The notes under the pieces are model-generated. The model saw only the letters and a list, made by a program, of their open reading frames with translations. It was not told where the DNA came from and ran no database searches. A stretch of DNA of 64,000 nucleotides from Brevibacterium album DSM 18261 (GTDB lineage: Bacteria > Actinomycetota > Actinomycetes > Actinomycetales > Brevibacteriaceae). Within the stretch, counting starts at the first letter, position 1. Every line of letters begins with the position of its first letter. The stretch spans positions 414,279 through 478,278 of the forward strand of contig NZ_KE384526.1 of the NCBI RefSeq assembly GCF_000426445.1. Reading direction: 5' to 3'. Position numbers and translations under genes: made by a program. Shown here piece by piece: positions 10,355 to 19,504 of the stretch.

Positions 10355-11544
10355 CGCCGCTCCTCGTTCTCTCCGCTCTGCACCGCTCCTGCGACCTGAG
10401 CCCCATCTGCTTCCGTCCGCACGCTGCGCTCGCCCAACACGCGCGCCCTGCCGATGTCCCAGCTGAGGCCCACCTCCTGGCCCGGGGAGACGTTGGGAGC
10501 TCCGCTCGAGCTCATCCGGACCACGCCCCCGCCGCTCGGGCACTCCACCACGTACTTCACCGAATGGCCGGTGTAGACGACGTCTCGCACGACTGCGCGG
10601 ATTCCGGTCGTTCCCGGAGCTCCTTCACCGGCCGAGGTGCCGTCCAGCGGAGCGAGGGTGACGTTCTCGGGCCGGATCATCGTCTGCGCCGCACCGAGCC
10701 GAGCCTCCTTCACCGGCCAGGAGATCTCACCACCGGCGCTCACATCCGCACGGGAATCCTCCAGCACGAACTCGAGTCCCCTGCCGGACTCTCGCACCGC
10801 GCCCCTGAGATGGATCGACTCACCGAGGAACCGGGAGACGAAGTCATTGGCGGGCCGGCTGTACAGCTCGCTCGGCGCTCCGACCTGCTGCACCCTGCCG
10901 TCATTGAAGACGACGATGCGGTCGGAGAGCGCGAGCGCCTCATCCTGATCGTGCGTCACGTACACGACGGTGGTGCCCAGCTCTCGGTGGATCCGCCTGA
11001 TCTCGAACTGCAGCCCTTCCCGCAGCGCCTTGTCGAGAGCGCTCAGCGGCTCGTCCATGAGCAGCAGCGGCGGGTCATAGGCGATGGCCCGGGCGAGCGC
11101 CACGCGCTGCCTCTGCCCTCCGGACAGCTGTGCGGGCATCCGGTCGCGGAGGCCGGACAGCGAGACCGTCTCCAGTGCCCGGGCCACGGCCTCACGCCGC
11201 GCGTCCCGGCCGTAGCCGTGCTGGCGCAGCGGGTACTCGACGTTCTTCCCGACCGTCAGGTGAGGGAACAGGGCGTACCCCTGGAACACCATCCCGATGT
11301 TGCGCCTGTGGATCGGGATGCCGGTCACGTCCCTGTCGTTGATCGCGATGCGCCCGGATGTGGGCTCCTCGAAGCCGGCGATCATATTCAGGGTCGTGGT
11401 CTTGCCGGAACCGCTCGGCCCCAGCAGCGAGACGAACTCCCCTGGCGCCACATCGAGGGAGATGTCCGTGGCCGCTGCCACGGAGCCGAACCTCTTGCAG
11501 ATTTCCGTGAGCCGCAGCGCCGCACCTGTGCCCCTGCTCGTCAT
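10351..11544 (-). CDS. ABC transporter ATPase, polyamine/iron (PotA-like) importer
   Basis: A 397-residue importer ATPase. Walker A is GPSGSGKTT (42-50), Q-loop VFQGY (86-90), signature LSGGQ (140-144), Walker B LLLMDEP (160-166), and the H-loop lies in YVTHDQDEA. A C-terminal TOBE-like domain of about 120 residues follows, as in PotA. All catalytic residues are present. Start and stop each overlap the neighbouring genes by four bases (ATGA), so the operon is translated in a coupled chain. It energises the two permeases at 11541-13156. Confidence 0.9.
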   Translation of the reverse strand: MTSRGTGAALRLTEICKRFGSVAAATDISLDVAPGEFVSLLGPSGSGKTTTLNMIAGFEEPTSGRIAINDRDVTGIPIHRRNIGMVFQGYALFPHLTVGKNVEYPLRQHGYGRDARREAVARALETVSLSGLRDRMPAQLSGGQRQRVALARAIAYDPPLLLMDEPLSALDKALREGLQFEIRRIHRELGTTVVYVTHDQDEALALSDRIVVFNDGRVQQVGAPSELYSRPANDFVSRFLGESIHLRGAVRESGRGLEFVLEDSRADVSAGGEISWPVKEARLGAAQTMIRPENVTLAPLDGTSAGEGAPGTTGIRAVVRDVVYTGHSVKYVVECPSGGGVVRMSSSGAPNVSPGQEVGLSWDIGRARVLGERSVRTEADGAQVAGAVQSGENEERR

Positions 11545-12326
11545 CGTCGCCTCCTCCTCAGCTGTTGGGACAGGATCCCGCCGATGGCGGCGGCAGTCGT
11601 GGTGATCATGATGAGGGTGGCCGCCGCCGCGATCGTCGGATCGACCTCCCGCTGCATGCCGGCGAACATCCGGACGGGCAGCGTCTGCAGATAGGGGCTC
11701 GAGATGAACATCGAGACGATGACCTCGTCGAACGAGGTGATGAAGGCGAAGAACGCGCCGGAGAGGATTCCCGGGAGCAGGGCGGGGACCGTCACCGTCA
11801 CGAAGGCCCTTGCTCTGGAGGCGCCGCACACCCAGGCCGCCTGCTCCAGCTGCGTGTCGAAGGAGGCGAGCGTCGAGCCGACCGTCACCACCACATAGGG
11901 CACCGAGAGCACAGTGTGTGCGATGAGGAAGCCCGGCAGGGTCCCCACCAGTCCCAGGTTGAGGAAGACAGCATAGAGGCCCACGCCGAAGACCACCGAG
12001 GGGATGATCATGGGCGAGACGAGGATGTTGCGACCGAACGCCTCCCGGAAGCCGGGCACCTTCGACAGGCCGTAGGCGGCGAGCGTGCCCAGCACGGTCG
12101 CGAGGACGGCCACGAGCACGGCGATCTGCAGGGAGTTGAGCAGACCGCCGAACCATTGGGAATCGGAGAAGAAGTTCTCGTACCAGCGCAGGGAGAAGCC
12201 CTGCGGCGGGAAGGCGAGCGACCGCTGTTCATTGAAGCTGAGGGGGATCACCACGAGGGTGGGGGCGATGAGCCACAGGCCGATCACCGCACAGGCGACC
12301 CAGAGCACGATGCGCGATCTGTTCAC
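11541..12326 (-). CDS. ABC transporter permease, PotC-like
   Basis: A 261-residue inner-membrane permease with about six hydrophobic segments. The EAA loop, which contacts the ATPase, is LEQAAWVCGASRARAFVTV. The start is a GTG whose bases overlap the TGA of the upstream permease (GTGA), and the stop overlaps the ATPase start (ATGA). The N-terminus lies inside with the first helix following MNRSRI. It is the second membrane subunit of a polyamine-type importer, paired with 12323-13156. Confidence 0.88.
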   Translation of the reverse strand: MNRSRIVLWVACAVIGLWLIAPTLVVIPLSFNEQRSLAFPPQGFSLRWYENFFSDSQWFGGLLNSLQIAVLVAVLATVLGTLAAYGLSKVPGFREAFGRNILVSPMIIPSVVFGVGLYAVFLNLGLVGTLPGFLIAHTVLSVPYVVVTVGSTLASFDTQLEQAAWVCGASRARAFVTVTVPALLPGILSGAFFAFITSFDEVIVSMFISSPYLQTLPVRMFAGMQREVDPTIAAAATLIMITTTAAAIGGILSQQLRRRRR

Positions 12327-13156
12327 AGCGCCGCACCTCCGATCCTTCCGATCCGCACCCCGAACGCCCGTGCCACGAGGTACAGGAGGAGGAACACCGC
12401 GCCCACCAGCACCAGCAGCGCGACAGCGAGCGCACCGCCGCGACCCCAGGCGAGCAGTTCGAGCACCTGGGAGTAGAGGGCGTTGGGCACCAGCTGCTCG
12501 CGCGGCGAGCCGAGCAGCGCGGGTGTGACGTAGAAGCCCAGGGACAGGATGAAGACGATGAGCGCACCGGCGAAGACCCCCGGCAGCGAGAGCGGAAGGT
12601 ACACGCCGAGGAAGGCCTTCCACCCCGGTGCGCCCATGATCCGCGCCGCGAGCGGAAGCTTCATGTCGATGCCGAGCATGACCGAGAACAGCGGCAGCAC
12701 CATGAACGGCATGAGCACCTGGCACATGCCGATGAGCACGGCGGCGTTGGTGCCCAGAATGGCGACCGGCGGCAGGCCCACCGCGTCCAGCGCGGTGTTG
12801 AGCAGCCCGTTCCGCTGCAGGATGATGATCCAGGCGAAGGCTCTCACCATCATCGACGTCCAGAACGGCAGCAGCACCACGATCAGCAGCAGTCCCCGGA
12901 TCAGCGGTGACGACGTCGCCATGAGATAGGCGTAGGGATAGGCCAGGACCGCCGTGATGACCGTCGCCAGCAGCGCGGTCCACACGGTGCGGAGCACGAC
13001 GCCCTGGGCCGTCGCGTTCGTCATGAGCCAGGTGTAGTTCTGCAGCCCGGGCTCCGGATCGGTGAAGCTGCGCGCGATGATCATCGCCACCGGCACGAAG
13101 AACGCAGCGGCGATGAGCACCAGTGCCGGCCATGCGAGCGTGCCCGCTTTCGTCAC
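12323..13156 (-). CDS. ABC transporter permease, PotB-like
   Basis: A 277-residue membrane protein with about six transmembrane helices, the first at residues 9-30. The EAA-type loop is LAARIMGAPGWKAFLGVYLP. It begins 47 bases after the substrate-binding protein gene and overlaps the next permease by four bases. It forms a heterodimeric channel with the PotC-like protein. Assignment to the polyamine/opine group rests on gene order and family resemblance. Confidence 0.88.
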   Translation of the reverse strand: MTKAGTLAWPALVLIAAAFFVPVAMIIARSFTDPEPGLQNYTWLMTNATAQGVVLRTVWTALLATVITAVLAYPYAYLMATSSPLIRGLLLIVVLLPFWTSMMVRAFAWIIILQRNGLLNTALDAVGLPPVAILGTNAAVLIGMCQVLMPFMVLPLFSVMLGIDMKLPLAARIMGAPGWKAFLGVYLPLSLPGVFAGALIVFILSLGFYVTPALLGSPREQLVPNALYSQVLELLAWGRGGALAVALLVLVGAVFLLLYLVARAFGVRIGRIGGAAL

Positions 13157-13203
13157 AGCACTCCTCCTCTCGTCTCACGGCAGGACGCGACCACCTGCGG
13201 TCG

Positions 13204-14316
13204 TCAGCTGTTGAGCCAGCCTGTCCAGTCCTCGGAGAGCTCGTCGAGGTTCTCACCCCAATACACCGGGTTCTGGGCGATGGTCTGCTCCAGCACCTCC
13301 GGGCGCGAGACGTCGAACTCCGCGGCGGCGGGCGAGAAGTCCGGGGCGGAATCGGTGTTCACCGGCGAGTAGCTCGTGAGTTCCGCCATCTCCTCCTGCT
13401 GCTGCGCACCGAGGGCGAAGTTGATATAGGCATAGGCTGCGAGCCGGTTCGGCGTGTCCTTGGTGATGGAGAAGGAGTCGCTTGCGAGGAACCCCTGATT
13501 CCAGACCGGAGCGAAGTTCGCACCGTTCTCGTTCGCCTCGAAGATCCGGCCGCTCCAGCCGAAGATCATGTCCGCCTCGCCGGCCTGCACCATCTGCGTC
13601 TGCTCGGCTCCGCTCTGCCAGAAGACGGAATCGTCCTGCACGCCGTCCCAGACCTCGAGCGCCCGTTCGACATCGAGCGGGTAGAGCTCCTCGGGGGCGA
13701 CGCCGTCGGCCAGGAGCGCGGCCTCGAACGTCCCTGCCGTGGGCGTCGGGCGGCCCTCCACAGCGCGGACGCCGGGGTAGTTCTCTGTGTCGAAGAAGTC
13801 CGCCCAGGAGTCCGGCGGGTCCTCTCCGTACCTGTCCGCGTCGTAGAAGAAGCCGTACACATAGCTCTGCGAGGGCAGGAAGCAGTCGCCCTCGGGAGTG
13901 CCCTCCGGGATCTTCGAGGTGTCGATGAGGCTGAGGTCGAGCTCCTCGAACAGGGTGCCGCAGTGCGCGGAGTTGAGCGTAGGGCTGGCGTTCACGACGT
14001 CCCATGCCACGTTGCCCGATTCCACCTGTGCCTGGATGCGCGCGATGTCCGTGGGACCGTCGGAGAGCAGATCCGCGCCCGAGGCCTCCGCGAACGGCTG
14101 CGAGAACGCCTGCTCCTGTCCGTTCTGGAATTCGCCGCCCCAGGAGACGAACGTCATCGTGGTGCCCTCCAGCACGCCGTCCCCCACCTCGCCGGCCACC
14201 GGATTCCTGAAGTCCTCCTCGTCGAGTGCTCCGGCGTCCTGCCCGCCGCCCTGCATGCAGGCGCTCAGGACGAGTGGGACGGCGAGCGCCACCGCTGCGA
14301 TCGTCTGCTTCCTCAT
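13204..14316 (-). CDS. Extracellular substrate-binding lipoprotein, PotD/spermidine-putrescine type
   Basis: A 370-residue binding protein with a lipoprotein signal peptide: LVLSAC, lipidated Cys20. The mature chain starts with a Gly/Asp/Glu-rich linker and then LEGTTMTFVSWGGEFQNG, the opening strand of polyamine- and iron-type binding proteins. Further family marks are WDVVNASPT and a PVNTDSAPDF stretch near the C-terminus. It would sit on the outer face of the membrane and feed the permeases. The start overlaps the stop of the XRE regulator by four bases. The substrate is inferred as a polyamine or similar amine from the neighbouring PuuB-like oxidase and PuuR-like regulator. Confidence 0.88.
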   Translation of the reverse strand: MRKQTIAAVALAVPLVLSACMQGGGQDAGALDEEDFRNPVAGEVGDGVLEGTTMTFVSWGGEFQNGQEQAFSQPFAEASGADLLSDGPTDIARIQAQVESGNVAWDVVNASPTLNSAHCGTLFEELDLSLIDTSKIPEGTPEGDCFLPSQSYVYGFFYDADRYGEDPPDSWADFFDTENYPGVRAVEGRPTPTAGTFEAALLADGVAPEELYPLDVERALEVWDGVQDDSVFWQSGAEQTQMVQAGEADMIFGWSGRIFEANENGANFAPVWNQGFLASDSFSITKDTPNRLAAYAYINFALGAQQQEEMAELTSYSPVNTDSAPDFSPAAAEFDVSRPEVLEQTIAQNPVYWGENLDELSEDWTGWLNS

Positions 14317-14990
14317 GGTTCCCTCCTCGTGTCACCGTGCCGATTCGCCGGCCCCCGCGGTGCGCGCGGGGCGGCTCGCCCCATGTCGTGGTTCTTGATC
14401 ACCAGAAGCGCCTGGCAGCGCTCGGGCCCCGGGTTGTAGATGGTGTTGGGCTGGCCCGAGGCGAAGTCGAGACTGTCCCCCGGGCGCAGGATGTGCACGG
14501 CGCCGCCCAGTTCGGCCCCCAGATAGCCGCTCTGGCAGATCCACAGCTCCGTGCGCTCCATGGCGGTCACCGTCCGCAGCCCCGTGCTCGACCCGGGCGG
14601 GAACTCGAAGAGGCAGACGTCCACGTCCCCCATCGACTCGCGCGTGAGCACCCATTTGTCCACGCCGTTGTAGTCGAGGAAGCGGCAGCTGTCCTTCCGG
14701 AGGATAGTGCCGCACGGCTGCGGGGGCGAGAGCAGATGCCCGACCGTGGTTCCCAGCGCCATGCAGATCCGGTTGAGGGTCGAGAAGGTGACATCCGTGC
14801 TTGAGCGCTCGAGCTGGGAGATGAACGATGTGCTCACCCCCGCCTCATACGCCAGGTCCGCCTGCGTGAGACCAGTCTGCTTCCGCAGCCGGCGCAGCGC
14901 GGCCGCCAGGTCAGGATCGCTGGCCGGATCCGTGCTCGGCGCGGTTTCCGCCTGTCGGACCCGAGTCGCAGCAGCACTGGAACGACTCAT
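14313..14990 (-). CDS. XRE-family regulator with C-terminal cupin domain, PuuR-like
   Basis: A 225-residue transcription regulator. A helix-turn-helix of Cro/XRE type spans about 30-85 (LTQADLAYEAGVSTSFISQL). A cupin sensor domain spans about 95-205, with LRPGDSLDFASGQPNTIYN. PuuR, which represses putrescine catabolism genes, has the same layout. It is the first gene of the ABC/oxidase operon. A perfect 12-base palindrome lies between its -35 and -10 boxes, so autoregulation is likely. The last bases overlap the start of the binding-protein gene. The ligand is not known. Confidence 0.85.
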   Translation of the reverse strand: MSRSSAAATRVRQAETAPSTDPASDPDLAAALRRLRKQTGLTQADLAYEAGVSTSFISQLERSSTDVTFSTLNRICMALGTTVGHLLSPPQPCGTILRKDSCRFLDYNGVDKWVLTRESMGDVDVCLFEFPPGSSTGLRTVTAMERTELWICQSGYLGAELGGAVHILRPGDSLDFASGQPNTIYNPGPERCQALLVIKNHDMGRAAPRAPRGPANRHGDTRREP

Positions 14991-15021
14991 AGCTGTGATT
15001 CACCTCTCACTCTCTGACTTA

Positions 15022-15050
15022 AGACTAATGCCATCTATAGATGTCAGCAA
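15022..15050 (-). promoter_or_regulatory. Promoter of the XRE-ABC-oxidase operon
   Basis: On the minus strand TTGCTG (-35, at 15045-15050) and TAGTCT (-10, at 15022-15027) are separated by exactly 17 bases. The regulator ATG lies 31 bases after the -10 box, with an AGGTG ribosome site between. Confidence 0.65.
15032..15043. promoter_or_regulatory. Candidate operator palindrome CATCTATAGATG
   Basis: A perfect 12-base AT-rich palindrome in otherwise GC-rich DNA sits inside the 17-base spacer of the operon promoter. A bound dimer would block RNA polymerase. The XRE-cupin protein encoded just downstream is the natural candidate binder (inference). Confidence 0.6.
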
Positions 15051-15141
15051 GGGATGGGGATCACTCCGGATGAAGTGTCGGTGCGAGCGGACGGCGGGGC
15101 GAATGCGGAGGCGCCGTGTTCCGTCCCTGCGGCCCGCACGG

Positions 15142-15147
15142 TACCTT
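15142..15147 (+). promoter_or_regulatory. -10 box for leaderless PucR-type mRNA
   Basis: TACCTT ends 6 bases before the ATG at 15154. No ribosome site is present in the short interval. Confidence 0.5.
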
Positions 15148-15153
15148 CGGCAT

Positions 15154-16371
15154 ATGTCGAACAGGGACGCGATCATGGATGTGATCGAACGCCTCGCCCA
15201 GCGCATCGGCCGCAGCGTCGCGGTGGACGACGAGGACCTCAACTACGTGGGCCACAGCTCCCACAGGTTCGGCGACGAGGACATGATCCGGCTCCGCACC
15301 CTCGTGGAGCGGCGGACGCCGGAGCCCGTGCGGGAGTACGTCCTCGCGCACGGTCTGCGCAGGTGGACCGAGCCGTACCTGCTGCCGGCCATGCACCGGC
15401 ACGGCTTCGAGAACGATCGTCTGATCTACCCCCTGCGCGCTGACTCCCAGCTCGTGGGCCTCATGTGGATCATGCACGACGGCGACTTCACCCAGGCGGA
15501 CCACGCTGCGTGCAGCGAGGCCGGGGACGCGCTGGAGGGGCTGATGCGCGACCGGGCCGCCCGAAGCACCGAGGCCGATGAGCGGAGGGGACGGGAGATG
15601 GAAGCGCTGATCTCACGGGACCCCGCTGCACGCGAGGATGCTCTGGAATCGCTGCGTGCGCACGGCCTCTTCGCACCGGGGCGGAGGGCTGTCGCGATGG
15701 TGCTGGACGCCGGTGCACCCGCAGCGGTGCACGAGGCCCTGCCCGCGCTGCGGCGTGCGTGGAGCCGAAGCACGACCGCGCTCAACAGCAGGTCGCTGAC
15801 CGTCTCCGGCGATCGTGGCCTGGCCCTCCTCGATGCGGCAGGGACCGAAGTCCGCGCCATGGTCCTCGACACCGCGGACGCGCTGGTCCGCCACCTGCAG
15901 GTCCTGAGTCCCGGAACGGCTGCAGATCTGCGGTTGGGGATCGGCAGCGCGGTGGCGCCGGAAGAGGCACACCTCTCCTATGAGCAGGCGCAGGCGGCCC
16001 TGGCGTTCAGGGGCGGCAGCGGGGAGGACGACTGCGGGGAGGCGCCCGCCGGGCACAGCATCCTGTGGGACGATCACCCCCTCTGCGGGCTGCTGCACTG
16101 CATGATGCCTGCCGAACTCGACTCCGCTCGCCTGCCGACGGTGCTCAGGGAGACGGTGGGAGGGCAGCCGCGTGAGTCCCTCGTGACGGTCCGCGCATAT
16201 CTGGACACAGGCGGGAACGCCGCCGCGACGGCGGAGCGGATGCACCTCCACCGGACCACGGTCTACTACCGTCTCCGCCAGTTCGAGGAGGCCACGGGGA
16301 TTGATCTGAGTTCGGGGCGCAACCGGCTCATGCTCCATCTGTGGCTCGAGCTCGAGGTGAGGTTCAGGTGA
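15154..16371 (+). CDS. PucR-type transcriptional regulator (CdaR/PucR, C-terminal helix-turn-helix)
   Basis: A 405-residue regulator. The N-terminal two thirds resemble a sensor region with a GAF-like part (FENDRLIYPLRADSQLVGLM). A GGDEF-like regulatory stretch lies in the middle (LRLGIGSAVAPEEAHLSYEQA). The C-terminal PucR helix-turn-helix reads VRAYLDTGGNAAATAERMHL then HRTTVYYRLRQ. The start is MSNRDA, with a leaderless -10 box 6 bases upstream. The open frame extends 149 codons further upstream, but that overlaps the divergent operon promoter. It lies between two amine operons and converges on the amine oxidase at 16393, so it probably controls one of them. Effector unknown. Confidence 0.85.
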   Translation: MSNRDAIMDVIERLAQRIGRSVAVDDEDLNYVGHSSHRFGDEDMIRLRTLVERRTPEPVREYVLAHGLRRWTEPYLLPAMHRHGFENDRLIYPLRADSQLVGLMWIMHDGDFTQADHAACSEAGDALEGLMRDRAARSTEADERRGREMEALISRDPAAREDALESLRAHGLFAPGRRAVAMVLDAGAPAAVHEALPALRRAWSRSTTALNSRSLTVSGDRGLALLDAAGTEVRAMVLDTADALVRHLQVLSPGTAADLRLGIGSAVAPEEAHLSYEQAQAALAFRGGSGEDDCGEAPAGHSILWDDHPLCGLLHCMMPAELDSARLPTVLRETVGGQPRESLVTVRAYLDTGGNAAATAERMHLHRTTVYYRLRQFEEATGIDLSSGRNRLMLHLWLELEVRFR

Positions 16372-16392
16372 TCCGCGAGGCCGCCTCGGTGC

Positions 16393-17547
16393 TCAGGCGC
16401 TCCGGTAGTCGAGGAACGGGAGCACAGGAAACCGCTCGGGCAGGAAGCCGGCGAGATCCGCCGAGGACTCACCGTGCAGCAGATAGTCGGCGGCGGCAGC
16501 TCCTGTCGCAGGGCTCATCTTGAATCCGTGCGCGGCCATCCCCAGGGCGAGGACGATCCGTGAGTCCGCCCGGCTGGGCCCGAGGAGGAACTTCCTGTCC
16601 GAGGTGTGCGCGTCCATGCCCATCACATGCCGCACGCTGCGGGCGACCAGACCGGGCAGCCACCGGCGCACATACTCGTCGGTGAGCTCGATCACCGCCG
16701 GCGAGACGGCCTGGTGCATGTCCTCTGCCCCTGCGAGCCGATCTGCGGGAGCGGCGAATCCGACTTTGGCCGTGAGGCCGTCGACGGAGGGCCAGCTCCC
16801 GAATATGTAGTCCGCCCCCTGCCGCTCGAGGATGGGCTCAGTGCTCGTGCCTCGGCGGGCACTGGAGTCGATCGGGTACCAGGAGACGTGGAAGCGCTCG
16901 ACCTCCAGATGGGGGATGTGGTCGGGCAGCAGGCTCCGGCCCCACGGTCCGGTGGCCATCAGCACCCGGTCGAAGCGCCACTCCTCTCCGGACGCGAGGA
17001 CATGGATGCCATCTGCTCGCGGCTCCACCGCTTCGACACGGCAGCGGATCTCCAACCGCGCACCGTGTCTCTGCGCTGCCGCCGCTGCGGCTGCCACCGA
17101 GAGGCTGGCCTGCACCTGCCCCGCGGCCCCCTCGAAGATTCCGACCTCTCCATCCGCCACCGCGAACTGCGGATGTCTGCTCCGGATCTGTGGAGCGGTG
17201 AGAACCTCGTGCGGCAGACTGAAGTCATCGCAGTTCTGCCGTACACCGCAGATGAAGTCTCCATCCGGCGGGCCCACGTACAGTCCTCCGCACAGATCGA
17301 GGAGGGCGTGCCCCGAATCCCTCTCCAGCTCACGCCAGAGGGGAAGAGCCCGCTCCATCAGCAGGATGCAGTCCGCTTCCTCCGAAGCCGTGCGCACCCA
17401 TCGGGTGTCGCCTGCGGCCGCGCCCAGCTGGTGACCGGGCTGGTGCTGTTCGAAGCCCACGACATCGCATCCGCGCCGCGCAAGCTGCCACAGGGCCATC
17501 GCACCCAGGGTGCCGACCCCGATGACTCCGAACTCCGCCTGTCTCAT
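16393..17547 (-). CDS. FAD-dependent amine oxidase, monomeric sarcosine oxidase / N-methyltryptophan oxidase type (1)
   Basis: About 384 residues. The FAD dinucleotide motif FGVIGVGTLGAMALWQLA and the GAAAGDTRWVR stretch after it mark the MSOX/SolA family. A GMAAHGFKMSPATG motif near the end is the second FAD contact. The start is set at MRQAEF, eight bases after AAGGAG; an ATG two codons earlier is closer to the site. In MSOX and SolA a Cys in an R-x3-C-M-Y-T context holds FAD covalently; aligned by eye, the matching position here (RHVMGMDAHTSD) is Gly, so flavin is probably non-covalent. It is the last gene of the TRAP operon. It would oxidise a secondary or N-methyl amine; substrate unknown. 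Confidence 0.82.
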   Translation of the reverse strand: MRQAEFGVIGVGTLGAMALWQLARRGCDVVGFEQHQPGHQLGAAAGDTRWVRTASEEADCILLMERALPLWRELERDSGHALLDLCGGLYVGPPDGDFICGVRQNCDDFSLPHEVLTAPQIRSRHPQFAVADGEVGIFEGAAGQVQASLSVAAAAAAAQRHGARLEIRCRVEAVEPRADGIHVLASGEEWRFDRVLMATGPWGRSLLPDHIPHLEVERFHVSWYPIDSSARRGTSTEPILERQGADYIFGSWPSVDGLTAKVGFAAPADRLAGAEDMHQAVSPAVIELTDEYVRRWLPGLVARSVRHVMGMDAHTSDRKFLLGPSRADSRIVLALGMAAHGFKMSPATGAAAADYLLHGESSADLAGFLPERFPVLPFLDYRSA

Positions 17548-17599
17548 ATCCATCGCTCCTTCCGTCTGGCAGGGTCCGCACCGGGCCGGGGTGCCCGGA

Positions 17600-18925
17600 T
17601 CAGTAGTCGAGGATCACCTCCGGCAGCCACAGCGAGAGCTCCGGGATGTATGTCGTGGCGATGAGCGTGGGGATCCAGGCGCAGAAGATCATGACGAGCG
17701 TGGGCTTCATCATCTCGTTGATGGGCGCATTGCCCAGCTGACTGCCGAAGTACAGCAGCGGTGCTGTGGGCGGGGTGATGTTCGCCATGCCGAGATTGAC
17801 GCCCAGGATCGCTGCGAAGTGGATGGGGTCCACACCGATCCCCACCGCCACGGGAAGCAGGATCGGGGTGATGAGCAGCGTGCCGCTCACATCGTCGATG
17901 AGCATTCCCAGGATGATGATGAAGACGTTGATCATGATGAGGATGACGACGGGGTTCTCCGAGATCGCGAAGAGGAAGTCCCCCACCGCCGTGGGCAGAT
18001 TCTCCATCGTGAACACCCGGCTGAGGATCATCATCGCGTAGGCCATCACCATCACCACGCCGGTGGTGCTCGCAGCCTCGATGAGCACCTCCCTGAGCTC
18101 GGAGATGCGCAGACGCCGGTACACCCACAGCCCCACGGGGATCGCGTACAGCGCAGCCACGACTGCTGCTTCGACGGTGGTGAACACGCCCCCGTAGATG
18201 CCGCCCAGGATGATGACCGGGAGCACAAGGGCGGGGATGCCCTTCACCGTCTTCGTCCCGAACGCTTTCGCCTGCGCCCCGAACGGGGCCGGATCCGGGA
18301 GCGCGCGGGGCTCTCCCTGAGCGCCGGCACCGCTGCGCAGCCTGCCACGCATATGGACCAGGTTGATGGCGCTCAGCAGAACCAGGAGGATGATGCCGGG
18401 CACCAGTGTCGAAAGGAACGCGGCCAGCACGGAGACGTTCGCGATCCAGGCGTAGAGGATCATGATGCCGCTGGGCGGGATGAGCAGGCCCAGGATGGAG
18501 GCGTTCGCCACGAGCGCGGCGGCGAAGCCCCGCGGATATCCGGCACGGTGGAGCTTGCCGAACATGATCGAGCCGATGGTGGAGAGCGCAGCGAGCGCGC
18601 TGCCGGAAATGGAGCCGAAGATCGCGCAGGCGACGACCGCGGTGATTCCCAGACCGCCCCTGATGCGCCCCAGCAGCACCTCCGTCCACTCGACGATGAC
18701 ATCGCCCAGCCCTCCGCGCTCGATGAGCTTCCCGGCGATGATGAACAGGGGGATCGCCAGAAGGAGGGGCGAGTTCAGCTGGCTGTAGCCGTAGGGCAGG
18801 AGGAAGACAGGGTCGTAGTCCAGGCTCACGACGAGGAAGATCGCCACACCCAGGAACGTCCAGAAGACGGGAACTCCCACCACCAGCATGACGATGAGGA
18901 GAAGCAGTCCGATGAGGATCTCCAT
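17600..18925 (-). CDS. TRAP transporter large permease subunit (DctM)
   Basis: A 441-residue protein with about twelve to thirteen hydrophobic segments. Family motifs are ALLAIPLFIIAG-like (SPLLLAIPLFIIAGKLIE), GSISGSALAALSTIGSIM and the NLGMANITPPTAPLLYFG loop. The start is METIL-like MEILIG, two bases after the small-subunit stop. It forms the ion-driven channel of a tripartite importer with the DctQ and DctP proteins upstream. A longer open frame from 19054 overlaps DctQ and is rejected. Confidence 0.92.
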   Translation of the reverse strand: MEILIGLLLLIVMLVVGVPVFWTFLGVAIFLVVSLDYDPVFLLPYGYSQLNSPLLLAIPLFIIAGKLIERGGLGDVIVEWTEVLLGRIRGGLGITAVVACAIFGSISGSALAALSTIGSIMFGKLHRAGYPRGFAAALVANASILGLLIPPSGIMILYAWIANVSVLAAFLSTLVPGIILLVLLSAINLVHMRGRLRSGAGAQGEPRALPDPAPFGAQAKAFGTKTVKGIPALVLPVIILGGIYGGVFTTVEAAVVAALYAIPVGLWVYRRLRISELREVLIEAASTTGVVMVMAYAMMILSRVFTMENLPTAVGDFLFAISENPVVILIMINVFIIILGMLIDDVSGTLLITPILLPVAVGIGVDPIHFAAILGVNLGMANITPPTAPLLYFGSQLGNAPINEMMKPTLVMIFCAWIPTLIATTYIPELSLWLPEVILDY

Positions 18926-18927
18926 GG

Positions 18928-19473
18928 TCAGTCCCCTCCCTCTTCCCCTTGCGTCCGCGGGGCGGACTCCGGTCGCCCGCCCGCAGCACGCATATCGCGC
19001 AACGCGCTGACGACATCGCCGACGCCATACAGGGTCATGAGCACGAATCCGCACGTGACGGCGCTCTGCGAAAGCAGAAGCGGCAGTCCGAACACGCTCG
19101 AGGTCCCCCCTCGCTCAGCGCTGCTCACGAGGTAGAGCATCCCCCACCAGGTGAACACCAGGGCCAGACCCAGGCTGATGACAGCGGTCACCAGCCTGAG
19201 CGTCGCCCGAGCACGCTCCCCGCGCAGGTACACCTGAAGCACGTTCGCAGAGATGTGACTGCGCTGCTGAGAGGCATAGGAGGCCCCGATGAAGTACATC
19301 CAGAGGGCGGGGATGACGATGAGTTCGTTCATCCCGAGGATGCTCGTGCCGAATGCGTACCGGAGCACGACCTCGCTGAAGAGCCCTACGATGATGAGCG
19401 CGCAGGACAGGAACATGATCCATCTCTGCGCGGCGAGGAGCCCCCGGGCTCCTCCTGACAGCGCCGCTTTCAT
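18928..19473 (-). CDS. TRAP transporter small permease subunit (DctQ)
   Basis: A 181-residue protein with four hydrophobic helices (about 18-40, 50-70, 93-113, 134-155). The family features FSEVVLRYAFG and WMYFIGASYASQQRSHISAN are visible, the latter matching the G-A-S/A-x-x-x-R-x-x-x-H-I pattern of DctQ proteins. The start is MKAALS, 31 bases after the binding-protein stop; more upstream starts would run into that gene. It is a partner of DctM. Confidence 0.88.
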   Translation of the reverse strand: MKAALSGGARGLLAAQRWIMFLSCALIIVGLFSEVVLRYAFGTSILGMNELIVIPALWMYFIGASYASQQRSHISANVLQVYLRGERARATLRLVTAVISLGLALVFTWWGMLYLVSSAERGGTSSVFGLPLLLSQSAVTCGFVLMTLYGVGDVVSALRDMRAAGGRPESAPRTQGEEGGD

Positions 19474-19504
19474 TGCATCGCCTCCGGTGATGTGAGTAGA
19501 GGAC

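Noticed and set aside
14707..15153. Upstream extension of the PucR-type gene (149 codons)
   Set aside because: It overlaps the divergent XRE gene and its promoter, while a -10 box fits the ATG at 15154.
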